DNA of 6,613 nt from an uncultured Opitutaceae bacterium (GTDB lineage: Bacteria > Verrucomicrobiota > Verrucomicrobiia > Opitutales > Opitutaceae). The position numbers and the translations under genes are program-made. Shown here piece by piece: positions 1-5,612 of this stretch; position 1 is the first letter of the stretch; each line of letters opens with the position of its first letter. The notes under the pieces are model-generated. The model was given only the letters and a program-made list of their open reading frames with translations, did not search any database and was not told the DNA's origin. Location of the stretch: contig CALFNJ010000116.1 of the NCBI GenBank assembly GCA_937902865.1, positions 1-6,613 of the forward strand, in the 5' to 3' direction.

Positions 1-502
1 GATCGACGAACTCCTCGATGCCGCCGGAAAAGCTGTAACAGTCCTCCACCGCACCCGTGGCCGACTTGATGATCTCGCGCAGCAGATGCTGTTCGCGCAC
101 TTTCTCGATGAAATAGCTGGCTTGGGCCGTGGTCGGGATGCGGCTGCTGACCTGCACCAGGAACGCATAGCCACCCACGTCGTCGAGCTGCTTGGAGGTC
201 TTCAGTTCCTCCGCCAGCACCGCGAGATCCACCGGCGCCTGCCGGTTGTAGAGATCAATCATCCGCTCGAAAATGATACCGTGGGCGGCGACGTAGAACG
301 ACTCGGGCCGGATCCGTGCTTCGAGGCACCGGGAAATGACATCCGCCCCGTCGAGCAGACAGCACGACAACAGGTATTCCTCCGCCTCGATGCTGTGCGG
401 CGGCATCCGGCCGCCCACGGCGACCGGCGCCTGATTCTGGCGGCGAACAGGAGAAGGGGGAGTCAGGGTTTCTTCGGCCATTGCGGACAAGGAAGGAGCC
501 AT
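1..502 (-). CDS. dnaB: Replicative DNA helicase DnaB, N-terminal part (cut by left edge)
   Basis: DnaB is the hexameric 5'-3' helicase that unwinds DNA ahead of the replisome and binds primase through its N-terminal domain. My reading of the minus strand gives 167 residues before the window ends. Residues 35-43 read PPHSIEAEE, the hallmark entry to the DnaB N-terminal helical domain. Further family matches are SFYVAAHGIIFERM (68-81), APVDLAVLAEEL (89-100), LDDVGGYAFL (106-115) and the FIEKVREQHLLREII stretch (131-145). The ATPase domain with its Walker motifs lies outside the window. I chose the ATG at 502; an in-frame TAG lies 33 nt upstream, and the ATG at 481 (residue 8) is an alternative. 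No Shine-Dalgarno sequence precedes either. The first 34 residues are a poorly conserved Pro-rich lead. It lies after the rplI terminator, so it probably has its own promoter or depends on read-through. Confidence 0.93.
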   Translation of the reverse strand, partial: MAPSLSAMAEETLTPPSPVRRQNQAPVAVGGRMPPHSIEAEEYLLSCCLLDGADVISRCLEARIRPESFYVAAHGIIFERMIDLYNRQAPVDLAVLAEELKTSKQLDDVGGYAFLVQVSSRIPTTAQASYFIEKVREQHLLREIIKSATGAVEDCYSFSGGIEEFVD

Positions 503-774
503 GCGAACGGCCCGGGGGAGCCAAGGCAATCGCTAGTTATGGGAAGTTATTTTGGGTTACTCACAAGGGCTCTTCCTGGGGGCGTTTTACGGCCAACCCG
601 TTCGGAAAGCTTCGATCCGCGGGGATCCCTCACGGAGGCCCGCCGAAGCGCCCAGATCCCGTCAAGAGGCCCTCTGCTCGCGGCTTGGGATGGCCTCCGG
701 CAAGAAATGCTCCGAATCAGGTTTTAAAGGAGCCAATCCGGGGCCGAGCCGAGACCGAATCGTTGTTCTTCGGG
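503..774. other. Non-coding gap between dnaB and the rplI terminator
   Basis: No open frame here resembles a protein, and I see no tRNA-like fold. The gap must contain the dnaB promoter if dnaB is not fed by read-through. The best minus-strand candidate is TTGTGA (566-561), a 19-nt spacer and CATAAC (541-536), which matches the sigma-70 consensus only 4/6 at each box and has a long spacer. I regard it as weak. The stretch around 540-560 is locally AT-richer than its surroundings, as expected near a promoter. Confidence 0.4.
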
Positions 775-807
775 AAAAAAAAGGCCGCGCCTGTTTTGGG
801 CGCGGCC
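775..807 (-). terminator. Strong intrinsic terminator after rplI
   Basis: On the minus strand a perfect 9-bp, all-GC stem (GGCCGCGCC at 807-799 pairing with GGCGCGGCC at 791-783) encloses a 7-nt A-rich loop. It is followed at once by eight U residues (782-775). It starts 33 nt after the rplI stop codon. The plus strand lacks a T tract beyond 807, so it is directional. It marks the end of the rplY-pth-rpsF-ssb-rplI transcript and separates it from dnaB. Confidence 0.93.
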
Positions 808-840
808 GATGAATGAAAAGGCGCGGATTTCGCTGGGCGC

Positions 841-1350
841 TTACTTGCGCTCGGCCTTGGCCGGCTTGGCCTCGGCGGTCACAGCGGGCTCGATCGGGTT
901 TTCCGACACGACGTCGAACGGCAGCTCCACGGAGACATCCGGGTGCAGCTTCACCTTCACCTCGTGCTTGCCGAGGGTCTTCACCGGCGTGTGCAGGTGG
1001 ATGCGCTTCTTGTCGATCTCCAGGCCCGCCGCCACGAGCTTGTCGTGCACGTCGTTCACGGTGATCGCGCCGAACATGCGGCCGCCCTCGCCGGTCTTCA
1101 CGGCGAACGCCAGGCTGGTCTTCTCGAGCTTGCGCGCGAGTTCCTGGGCGGTGGAAAGGTCCTTCGCCTCGCGCTCGGCCCGACGCTTCTTCAGCGCCTC
1201 GACCTGCTTGCGGTTGGCATGGGTCAGCGGCACAGCGATGCTGCGCGGCAGGAGATAATTGCGCGCGTAACCGGCGCGGACTTTGACTTGGTCGCCTTCG
1301 CCGCCGAGACCGTCGACGGGCTTGACGAGGAGAACTTCACTGTAGGCCAT
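841..1350 (-). CDS. rplI: 50S ribosomal protein bL9
   Basis: bL9 is a large-subunit protein near the L1 stalk whose long helix links an N-terminal rRNA-binding domain to a C-terminal domain; it helps limit frameshifting. The 169-residue product carries the bL9 signature at residues 14-35: GLGGEGDQVKV followed by AGYARNYLLP. A charged connecting helix (about 45-75) follows, then a C-terminal domain with GGRMFGAITVNDV (89-101) and PVKTLGKHEVKVKLHPDV (122-139). E. coli bL9 has 149 residues; the excess here is mostly a short Ala/Lys/Glu tail after residue 150. The ATG at 1350 is fixed by alignment of the N-terminus (MAYSEVLLVKPVDGLG). No Shine-Dalgarno sequence is present; the leader instead contains ACCTCC (1362-1357), which is the anti-SD word. 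It is the last gene before the terminator at 775-807 and lies 59 nt after ssb. Confidence 0.97.
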   Translation of the reverse strand: MAYSEVLLVKPVDGLGGEGDQVKVRAGYARNYLLPRSIAVPLTHANRKQVEALKKRRAEREAKDLSTAQELARKLEKTSLAFAVKTGEGGRMFGAITVNDVHDKLVAAGLEIDKKRIHLHTPVKTLGKHEVKVKLHPDVSVELPFDVVSENPIEPAVTAEAKPAKAERK

Positions 1351-1409
1351 GGGAATGGAGGTTGGTCAGTTGGTTGAAAGGAGCTGTGAAATGACGAGGG
1401 AGACGCCGC

Positions 1410-1898
1410 TCAAAACGGGACATCCTCGTCGATGTTGCCGGCCGCCGGGCCGGGCTTGGGGCTGCTGCCGCCACCGCCGCGCGAGGGAGGAGCATGGCGC
1501 TCAGGGGAAGGCGAATCGCCGCCCTCTTCACCCATCGGGGCGCCGCCGCCGCCACCGGAACCGCCGCGGCTGGAAAGGAACTGCACGTTATCGAGGACAA
1601 CCTTGATCTTGCTGCGCTTCTGGCCGCTCGTCTTGTCCTCCCACTGGTCGAGCTTCAGCCGGCCCTCGACCATCGCGAGGCTGCCCTTGGAGAGATACTT
1701 CGAAACGAGTTCGCCCTGCTTGCCCCAGGCCTCGATGTCCACGAACGTCGTCTCGTCGCGCGTCGCGCCCGACTCGTCCTTGAACTGGCGGTTGACCGCG
1801 ATGCCGAACTGGCAAATGGCCGTGCCCTTCGGCGTGACCCGGAGCTCCGGGTCGCGCGTGAGGTTGCCGATGAGGAAGACTTTGTTGAGGTAAGCCAT
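1410..1898 (-). CDS. ssb: Single-stranded DNA-binding protein
   Basis: SSB coats single-stranded DNA during replication, recombination and repair, and recruits partner enzymes through its C-terminal tip. The 162-residue product begins MAYLNKVFLIGNLTRDPELR. It has an OB fold over residues 1-109, with TTFVDIEAWGKQGELVSKYL (51-70) and a VEGRLKLDQWED strand (77-88). A disordered Gly/Pro/Ser-rich linker (110-154) follows, and the protein ends IDEDVPF, the acidic-aromatic tip that binds partner proteins. I prefer the ATG at 1898 to one 15 nt upstream at 1913, because MAYLNKV matches the usual SSB start and the upstream codons (MRRAT) add nothing conserved. The start lacks a Shine-Dalgarno sequence. 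It lies 34 nt after rpsF and 59 nt before rplI; that gap is too small for the rpsR gene usually found here. Confidence 0.97.
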   Translation of the reverse strand: MAYLNKVFLIGNLTRDPELRVTPKGTAICQFGIAVNRQFKDESGATRDETTFVDIEAWGKQGELVSKYLSKGSLAMVEGRLKLDQWEDKTSGQKRSKIKVVLDNVQFLSSRGGSGGGGGAPMGEEGGDSPSPERHAPPSRGGGGSSPKPGPAAGNIDEDVPF

Positions 1899-1932
1899 GG
1901 TGGCGCGGCGCAACCGCGTCGGTCGGTCAGAA

Positions 1933-2229
1933 TCAGGCCGACTGGACGAAGGTGCGATAGACGTTCTGATTGAGCCGGAGGCGCTCCTTGAGCTGGGCGG
2001 GACCTTCGACCGGGGCGGAGAAATTCACGTGAACGTAGGAGGCGCCGGTGAACTTCTTGTCGGTCACGCGGACGAAATCCTTCTTGCCGATGCTCTCCAC
2101 GGCGGTCACGTCGCCCTGCACCGCGGCGATTTCCTTCTTCACGCCTTCGATGATCTGATCGATGGAGTCTTCCTTGCCGCGATTATCGAGGATGAAGGAG
2201 GCGCGGTAGTTACGTTTGGTCGGGTTCAT
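1933..2229 (-). CDS. rpsF: 30S ribosomal protein bS6
   Basis: bS6 binds the central domain of 16S rRNA in the small subunit as a heterodimer with bS18. The 98-residue product has the ferredoxin-like bS6 pattern: first strand YRASFILDN (8-16), helix DSIDQIIEGVKKEIAAVQGDV (21-41), the VESIGKKDFVRVTDKKFTGASYVHVNF core (44-70), a second helix with APVEGPAQLKERLRL (72-86) and the closing NQNVYRTFV. Length fits the family (about 95-135). Its start codon at 2229 lies inside the end of pth, with a 20-nt overlap in another frame, so translational coupling is likely. Only a weak purine run (AGAGA) precedes the ATG. The partner gene rpsR is not in this window. Confidence 0.93.
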   Translation of the reverse strand: MNPTKRNYRASFILDNRGKEDSIDQIIEGVKKEIAAVQGDVTAVESIGKKDFVRVTDKKFTGASYVHVNFSAPVEGPAQLKERLRLNQNVYRTFVQSA

Positions 2230-2809
2230 TTTGGTCTCTACGATTGAGGGTGTTCATGGCCTGGGCAACACCGCTTTGCAGCAGCAGGTCGAGGCCTTGG
2301 AGATAGTGGTCGAGATTCTGATTGAGGAGGGAGAGTTGAGCGGGAGTGAATTTTCCTAGCACGAAGTCCTTGAGGTCCATCTGGGCGGGTTCCTTCGGGC
2401 CGATCCCGAGGCGGTAGCGGATAAAGCCGTCACCGAGGTGAGAGAGCAGGCTGGCAACCCCGTTGTGCCCGCCGGCGCTGCCGGTCACCGAGACCTTCAC
2501 GCGTCCGAGTTCGATCGTGAGATCGTCGTACACGGCGAGGATCGCGGTCACAGGCACCTTGTGGAAGCTCGCCAGCGACTGCAGGGCGGTGCCGCTGTCG
2601 TTCATGAACGTCAGCGGCTTCACCAGCCAGCGGGTCTGGCCGGGCGCATGGTCCCAGCGGGCGACCTCCGCGTCGAAACGGGAGTGCTTCTGCCACGCCA
2701 GGCCCTGGCGCCGGGCGAAGGCGTCGATCACCACCCAACCGAGGTTGTGGCGGGTATCGGCGTAATCGCGGCCCGGGTTGCCGAGAGCGGCAACGAGCGA
2801 GATGGACAT
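2210..2809 (-). CDS. pth: Peptidyl-tRNA hydrolase (Pth)
   Basis: Pth cleaves the ester bond of peptidyl-tRNAs released from stalled ribosomes, recycling tRNA; it is a soluble monomer and generally essential. The 199-residue product is the family's normal size. Visible motifs are LVAALGNPGRDYADTRHNLG (5-24) with the catalytic His21, KPLTFMNDSG (64-73) with Asn70, VYDDLTIELGRVKV (93-106) with Asp95, and GSAGGHNG (110-117) with Asn116. These match E. coli His20, Asn68, Asp93 and Asn114. The ATG at 2809 fits the family N-terminus exactly. Upstream lies a 63-nt gap after rplY, filled by a hairpin whose U-rich tail occupies the place where a Shine-Dalgarno sequence would be. Downstream, the last 20 nt overlap rpsF. 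The rplY-pth order is common in bacteria; the direct junction with rpsF-ssb-rplI makes this one likely operon. Confidence 0.97.
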   Translation of the reverse strand: MSISLVAALGNPGRDYADTRHNLGWVVIDAFARRQGLAWQKHSRFDAEVARWDHAPGQTRWLVKPLTFMNDSGTALQSLASFHKVPVTAILAVYDDLTIELGRVKVSVTGSAGGHNGVASLLSHLGDGFIRYRLGIGPKEPAQMDLKDFVLGKFTPAQLSLLNQNLDHYLQGLDLLLQSGVAQAMNTLNRRDQNEPDQT

Positions 2810-2823
2810 GACTCAAAGAACAA

Positions 2824-2864
2824 CCGCTCCGATCTGACGCGGTTGAGGCGCCGGATCGGAGCGG
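2824..2864 (-). terminator. Intercistronic hairpin between rplY and pth (attenuator-like)
   Basis: On the minus strand a perfect 11-bp stem (CCGCTCCGATC at 2864-2854 pairing with GATCGGAGCGG at 2834-2824) encloses a 19-nt GC-rich loop. It is followed by TTGTTCTTTGAGTC and then the pth ATG at 2809. Seven of the first nine bases after the stem are U, so it resembles an imperfect intrinsic terminator. It starts eight bases after the rplY stop codon. Possible roles are partial termination, protection of the rplY mRNA 3' end after processing, or control of pth initiation. The role is inferred; only the structure is visible. Confidence 0.6.
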
Positions 2865-2872
2865 GAAGAGAC

Positions 2873-3673
2873 TTACTTCTTGGCGGGCGCAGCCGGCTTC
2901 GCGCCAGCCGCAGGCTTCGCGCCGGCGGCGGGAGCGGCACCAGCCGCGGGCTTCGCACCGGCAGCCGCAGGAGCGGCCTTGCCATCGGCGGCGGGCGCGG
3001 CGGCGCCAGCGGCGGCAGCCGCGGGCTTGCCATCGGCACCGGCCGCGGGAGCGGCGGCGGCACCCTCGGCGGGCGCGGCGGCGGCGGCGACTTCCTGCAC
3101 GATCTCGGCCACCGGCTCGACGCACGAGACGACGGGCTGGTTCTTGTCGTCGAGGAAATCGACGCCCGGGATCGCCTTGATTTCGCCAACGTGAATGGTC
3201 TCACCAACCTTCAGGGTCGTGACATCCACTTCAATGAAAGGCGGCAGGTCCTTCGGCAGCGTGCGAATGCGCAGCGTGTAGGTCGGCGTCTCGAGCACGC
3301 CGCTCTGGTTCTTCACGCCAAAGGATTCACCCTTGAGGTGCAGCTTGACCTGGATTTCGAACTTCTCGTCGGCCTTCACTTCGCGGAAGTCGACGTGGAG
3401 ATACTTGTCGGTGATCGGGTCGCGCTGCACTTCCTGCAGGAAGGAAAGGGCCTTGTCGGCCTTGTCCTTGCGCTCGAGTTCGACCAGCGCGGCGGAGCCG
3501 GCGATCGTCTTGACCAGACGGGAGAACTCAGGGCCGTCCACGGCCAGGGCCTCCGGCTTGGTGTGCTTTCCGTAAAGGATCGCGGGAACCTGGTTGGCCT
3601 TGCGCATCCGGCGGGAGGAGCTGCGGCCGGTCTGCGGACGAGGCGTAACGTTGAGCTTGAGCTGTTGTTTCAT
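2873..3673 (-). CDS. rplY: 50S ribosomal protein bL25, Ctc/TL5 type, with long Ala-rich tail
   Basis: bL25 of the Ctc/TL5 type binds 5S rRNA in the central protuberance of the large subunit; the family has also been linked to general stress. The 266-residue product shows the N-terminal 5S-binding domain (about 1-95), with GRSSSRRMRKANQVPAILYG (16-35), LSFLQEVQRDPITDKYLHVDF (76-96 region), and a C-terminal beta domain to about 190 with FIEVDVTTLKVGETIHVGEI. Residues 195-266 are a low-complexity tail of Ala, Gly, Pro and Lys with repeated AGAKPAA units, ending PAKK. The start is the ATG at 3673: it matches the family N-terminus and has a good Shine-Dalgarno sequence (AGGGGGA, 3688-3682, 8 nt away). 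A longer frame from 3820 adds 49 unconserved residues and is unlikely. It is the first gene of the probable operon. Confidence 0.94.
   Translation of the reverse strand: MKQQLKLNVTPRPQTGRSSSRRMRKANQVPAILYGKHTKPEALAVDGPEFSRLVKTIAGSAALVELERKDKADKALSFLQEVQRDPITDKYLHVDFREVKADEKFEIQVKLHLKGESFGVKNQSGVLETPTYTLRIRTLPKDLPPFIEVDVTTLKVGETIHVGEIKAIPGVDFLDDKNQPVVSCVEPVAEIVQEVAAAAAPAEGAAAAPAAGADGKPAAAAAGAAAPAADGKAAPAAAGAKPAAGAAPAAGAKPAAGAKPAAPAKK
2876..3091 (-). repeat. Low-complexity Ala/Pro/Gly/Lys repeat encoding the bL25 tail
   Basis: This part of rplY encodes about 72 residues built almost only from Ala, Gly, Pro, Lys and a few Asp. The heptad AGAKPAA recurs at residues 238-244, 250-256 and 256-262, and DGKPAAAA/DGKAAPAA variants occur at 214-221 and 230-237. 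At the DNA level the copies differ at synonymous sites, so this is a degenerate repeat, not a recent exact duplication. Confidence 0.85.
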
Positions 3674-3681
3674 GAATTCGT

Positions 3682-3688
3682 TCCCCCT
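3682..3688 (-). promoter_or_regulatory. Shine-Dalgarno sequence of rplY
   Basis: AGGGGGA lies 8 nt before the ATG at 3673 and decides that start over the longer open frame. It is the only clear Shine-Dalgarno sequence among the genes of this window. Confidence 0.75.
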
Positions 3689-3997
3689 GTCACCCCGGAA
3701 TTGGAGGCAGGAGTAAAGGAAAAGAGGGTCAGGCCATAGGATCGCCTCCGTGAACGCAACCAAAACTTTGGCTCCCGCGCATTTTTCACTTTTCCACCGG
3801 AGACCACAGCCAAACTTCACCCAAAAATCGGCGTCAATCAGCTCCCCTTGCTTCGCTCATGCGCGCAAATCCACGACGCGGCTCCCTCCCCTCCAATAAT
3901 TTGCGTCACACCGCACCGCCGAACGATCACCAAGGTCCCCAGCAACCGCGCGAGCAGAATCGCTGCATCGCGGCCCTCCCCGTCCGTTCGCGTCATC

Positions 3998-4007
3998 TAT
4001 TATAATA
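3998..4007. promoter_or_regulatory. AT-rich palindrome with TATAAT on both strands
   Basis: The 10-bp self-complementary word TATTATAATA contains a perfect -10 hexamer on the plus strand (4001-4006) and on the minus strand (4004-3999). It stands out in otherwise GC-rich DNA. No -35 box is visible at 16-18 nt on either side, so promoter activity, in either direction, is only a possibility. Confidence 0.25.
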
Positions 4008-4126
4008 CCACGATAGGACACTCGCCCTGAAACGGCCTCGTCATCGCGATCTTTCGGCGTCCTCACCTGCTCCAAGGTCAAGCGCCGACCCAATCAGCAC
4101 TTTCAGTCAGCACCTTTGCCGATTCG

Positions 4127-4192
4127 ATCAGCGGCCTGTCTCCCAGAAATTCTGGAGTTCAACCTCGGATCAGCAATCAGCGGCCCGTCTCC
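4127..4192. repeat. Direct repeat, 17 bp, two copies
   Basis: ATCAGCGGCCTGTCTCC (4127-4143) and ATCAGCGGCCCGTCTCC (4176-4192) differ at one base and start 49 bp apart. Between them lies a small palindrome, CCAGAA-A-TTCTGG (4143-4155). The second copy overlaps the left arm of the inverted repeat at 4168-4223. Confidence 0.75.
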
Positions 4193-4223
4193 TTCTAAAT
4201 GATTAGACTGCTGATTGCTGATC
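4168..4223. repeat. Inverted repeat, 14-bp perfect arms
   Basis: GATCAGCAATCAGC (4168-4181) and its exact reverse complement GCTGATTGCTGATC (4210-4223) flank a 28-nt loop. The stem gains three more pairs (CTC/GAG) past a one-base bulge. No T tract follows on either strand, so it is not a standard terminator. It is part of a wider cluster of ATCAGC/GCTGAT words (4093-4222) and may be a dispersed palindromic element or a protein-binding site. Confidence 0.75.
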
Positions 4224-4296
4224 GAGAGGCGGTGTTGCGGATATCCGTCTTATCCTTGCGCGAACCCGAATGATTTTTGCCGGTCAATGATTGGGG

Positions 4297-5514
4297 ATGA
4301 AGCCGCATCCGTCAGGACATCCGGCGTCTTGGACGGCTCGTTTTTCCGTCGGCGCGTCGAGGCAGGACCGAATTTCTTCCACGACGTCTCGCCTTCCCCG
4401 GGCCCAAGCCATCCTCACCGGGTTGCTCGCGGAAGCGGGCGTGGTGGTCAACGGCGATCGCCCGTGGGATCCCCAAGTCCGGAATGAACGCTTCTATCGG
4501 CGCGTCCTCGGCGGTGGTTCGCTCGCCTTCGGTGAAAGCTACATGGACGGCTGGTGGGAGTGCGATGCGCTCGACGAGTTGTGCTGCCGGCTGCTCCGAC
4601 AGCGGCTCGACGAACGGCTGCCGCAGCGGTGGGCCGATCTGGCCGTCACCCTCAGCGCGCGGATTTTCAATTTCCAATCCCGGCGCCGCGCCCGTCGGGC
4701 GATCTCCGCGCACTACGATCTCGGCAACGACTTCTTCGCCGCGATGCTCGATCCTTCCCTGCAGTACTCGTGCGCTTATTTCAGCGGCACGGACGATCTC
4801 GCCGAGGCGCAATGGCGGAAGATGGATCTGATCTGCCGCAAGCTCGGCCTCCAGTCCGGCATGCGGCTGCTCGACATCGGCTGCGGCTGGGGCGGCCTCG
4901 CCCGTCACGCCGCCCGTCATTACGGCTGCCAGGTCGTGGGTATCACGCTTTCCCGAGAGCAGCAGGCCTACGCCGTCGCCGCGGCCCAGGCGGCCCGCCT
5001 GTCGATCGAAATCCGGCTGCAGGATTACCGCGAACTCAACGAACGCTTCGACCGCATCGCCAGCGTCGGCATGATGGAGCACGTCGGACAGAAAAACTAC
5101 CGGACCTATCTCGCCACCGCCGCCCGCTGCCTGGATCGCGGCGGCCTGTTCCTCTGCCACACCATCGGCGCCACCGCCTCGCACGTCACCACCGATCCCT
5201 GGCTGAATCGCTACATCTTTCCCGACTCGATGCTGCCGGCCCCCGCCCAAGTCACCCGCGCCGCCGAGGGACTTTTCGTCCTCGAGGACGTCCACAATTT
5301 CGGCCCGTACTACGATCGCACCCTGCGGGCCTGGGAGCGCAACTTCGCGCAGGCCTGGCCGCGCTTCCGCGACCTCTACGGCGAGCGCTTCGGTCGGATG
5401 TGGCGCTACTATCTGCTCAGTTGCGCCGGCGCCTTTCGCTCGCGCGCGATCGAGCTCTACCAGTTCGTCTTCGCCAAAGGCGGCGTTCCCGGCGGCTATA
5501 CGGCCGTGCGCTGA
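4297..5514 (+). CDS. cfa: Cyclopropane-fatty-acyl-phospholipid synthase
   Basis: CFA synthase transfers a methylene group from S-adenosylmethionine to the double bond of unsaturated acyl chains in membrane phospholipids, usually on entry to stationary phase or under acid stress. The product (405 residues from the ATG at 4297) aligns with E. coli Cfa (382) over nearly its whole length. Counting from a TTG two codons earlier, visible motifs are GSLAFGESYMDGWWECDALD (76-95), HYDLGNDFFAAMLDPSLQYSC (141-161), the SAM site LLDIGCGWGGLA (193-204), SVGMMEHVGQKNY (258-270), CHTIG (289-293) and HNFGPYYD (335-342). Cys161, Gly260, Glu263, His290 and Tyr341 match the E. coli bicarbonate-holding residues Cys139, Gly236, Glu239, His266 and Tyr317, so it should be active. 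A TGA at 4288-4290 blocks any longer frame. The first 33 residues show no family similarity, and no clear ribosome-binding site precedes either start. It is a single gene, divergent from rplY. Confidence 0.95.
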   Translation: MKPHPSGHPASWTARFSVGASRQDRISSTTSRLPRAQAILTGLLAEAGVVVNGDRPWDPQVRNERFYRRVLGGGSLAFGESYMDGWWECDALDELCCRLLRQRLDERLPQRWADLAVTLSARIFNFQSRRRARRAISAHYDLGNDFFAAMLDPSLQYSCAYFSGTDDLAEAQWRKMDLICRKLGLQSGMRLLDIGCGWGGLARHAARHYGCQVVGITLSREQQAYAVAAAQAARLSIEIRLQDYRELNERFDRIASVGMMEHVGQKNYRTYLATAARCLDRGGLFLCHTIGATASHVTTDPWLNRYIFPDSMLPAPAQVTRAAEGLFVLEDVHNFGPYYDRTLRAWERNFAQAWPRFRDLYGERFGRMWRYYLLSCAGAFRSRAIELYQFVFAKGGVPGGYTAVR

Positions 5515-5520
5515 GCTGAT

Positions 5521-5555
5521 TTCGGAATTTGGAGTTTGGATTTTGGAGTTTGGAT
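5521..5555. repeat. Tandem heptad repeat after cfa
   Basis: Five consecutive 7-bp units of pattern TTYGGAN run without a gap: TTCGGAA, TTTGGAG, TTTGGAT, TTTGGAG, TTTGGAT. The last four form two exact copies of a 14-bp unit (5528-5541 and 5542-5555). The array starts 6 bp after the cfa stop codon and is AT-richer than its surroundings. It is outside the coding region. Confidence 0.85.
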
Positions 5556-5612
5556 TCTGCGGCAGCCGCGCGACCTCTGATCCGATTCCTAGCCAAGGTG
5601 CGGAATGACGAT

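Larger units (their letters stand above)
3674..4296. other. Divergent intergenic region between rplY and cfa
   Basis: These 623 bp separate two divergently read genes and must hold promoters for both. I find no convincing gene: a 78-codon minus-strand frame at 3857-4093 shows no recognisable motif or coding character. Weak minus-strand promoter candidates for rplY are TTGACG (3837-3832), 17 nt, TTTGGC, and TTGGTT (3763-3758), 19 nt, TATGGC (3738-3733); neither is strong. The right half carries short inverted and direct repeats described separately, and the middle has an AT-rich palindrome. No tRNA or known riboswitch fold was recognised. Confidence 0.5.

Noticed and set aside
255..524. An 89-codon minus-strand open frame inside the dnaB region
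   Set aside because: The neighbouring minus-strand frame, open from 502 to the edge, encodes a clear DnaB domain; this one is an out-of-frame shadow.
86..727. A 213-codon plus-strand open frame over dnaB and the gap
   Set aside because: It lies opposite the DnaB N-terminal domain and extends into non-coding DNA without motifs.
2438..3739. A 433-codon plus-strand open frame opposite rplY and pth
   Set aside because: It runs antisense to two confidently identified genes, is rich in Arg/Gly with no domain pattern, and is expected from high GC with biased codons on the opposite strand.
3857..4093. A 78-codon minus-strand open frame upstream of rplY
   Set aside because: No motif, no ribosome-binding site and no coding-like composition; probably chance.
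4091..4223. A CRISPR array
   Set aside because: The repeats are short, unevenly spaced and in both orientations, with only two copies of the longest unit and no cas genes nearby.
3674..4296. A tRNA or riboswitch in the divergent region
   Set aside because: I found no T-loop consensus with matching acceptor arms and no recognisable riboswitch core.
4312..5295. A 327-codon minus-strand open frame opposite cfa
   Set aside because: It is a mirror frame of cfa, which aligns nearly end to end with a known enzyme; the antisense product has no recognisable motif.
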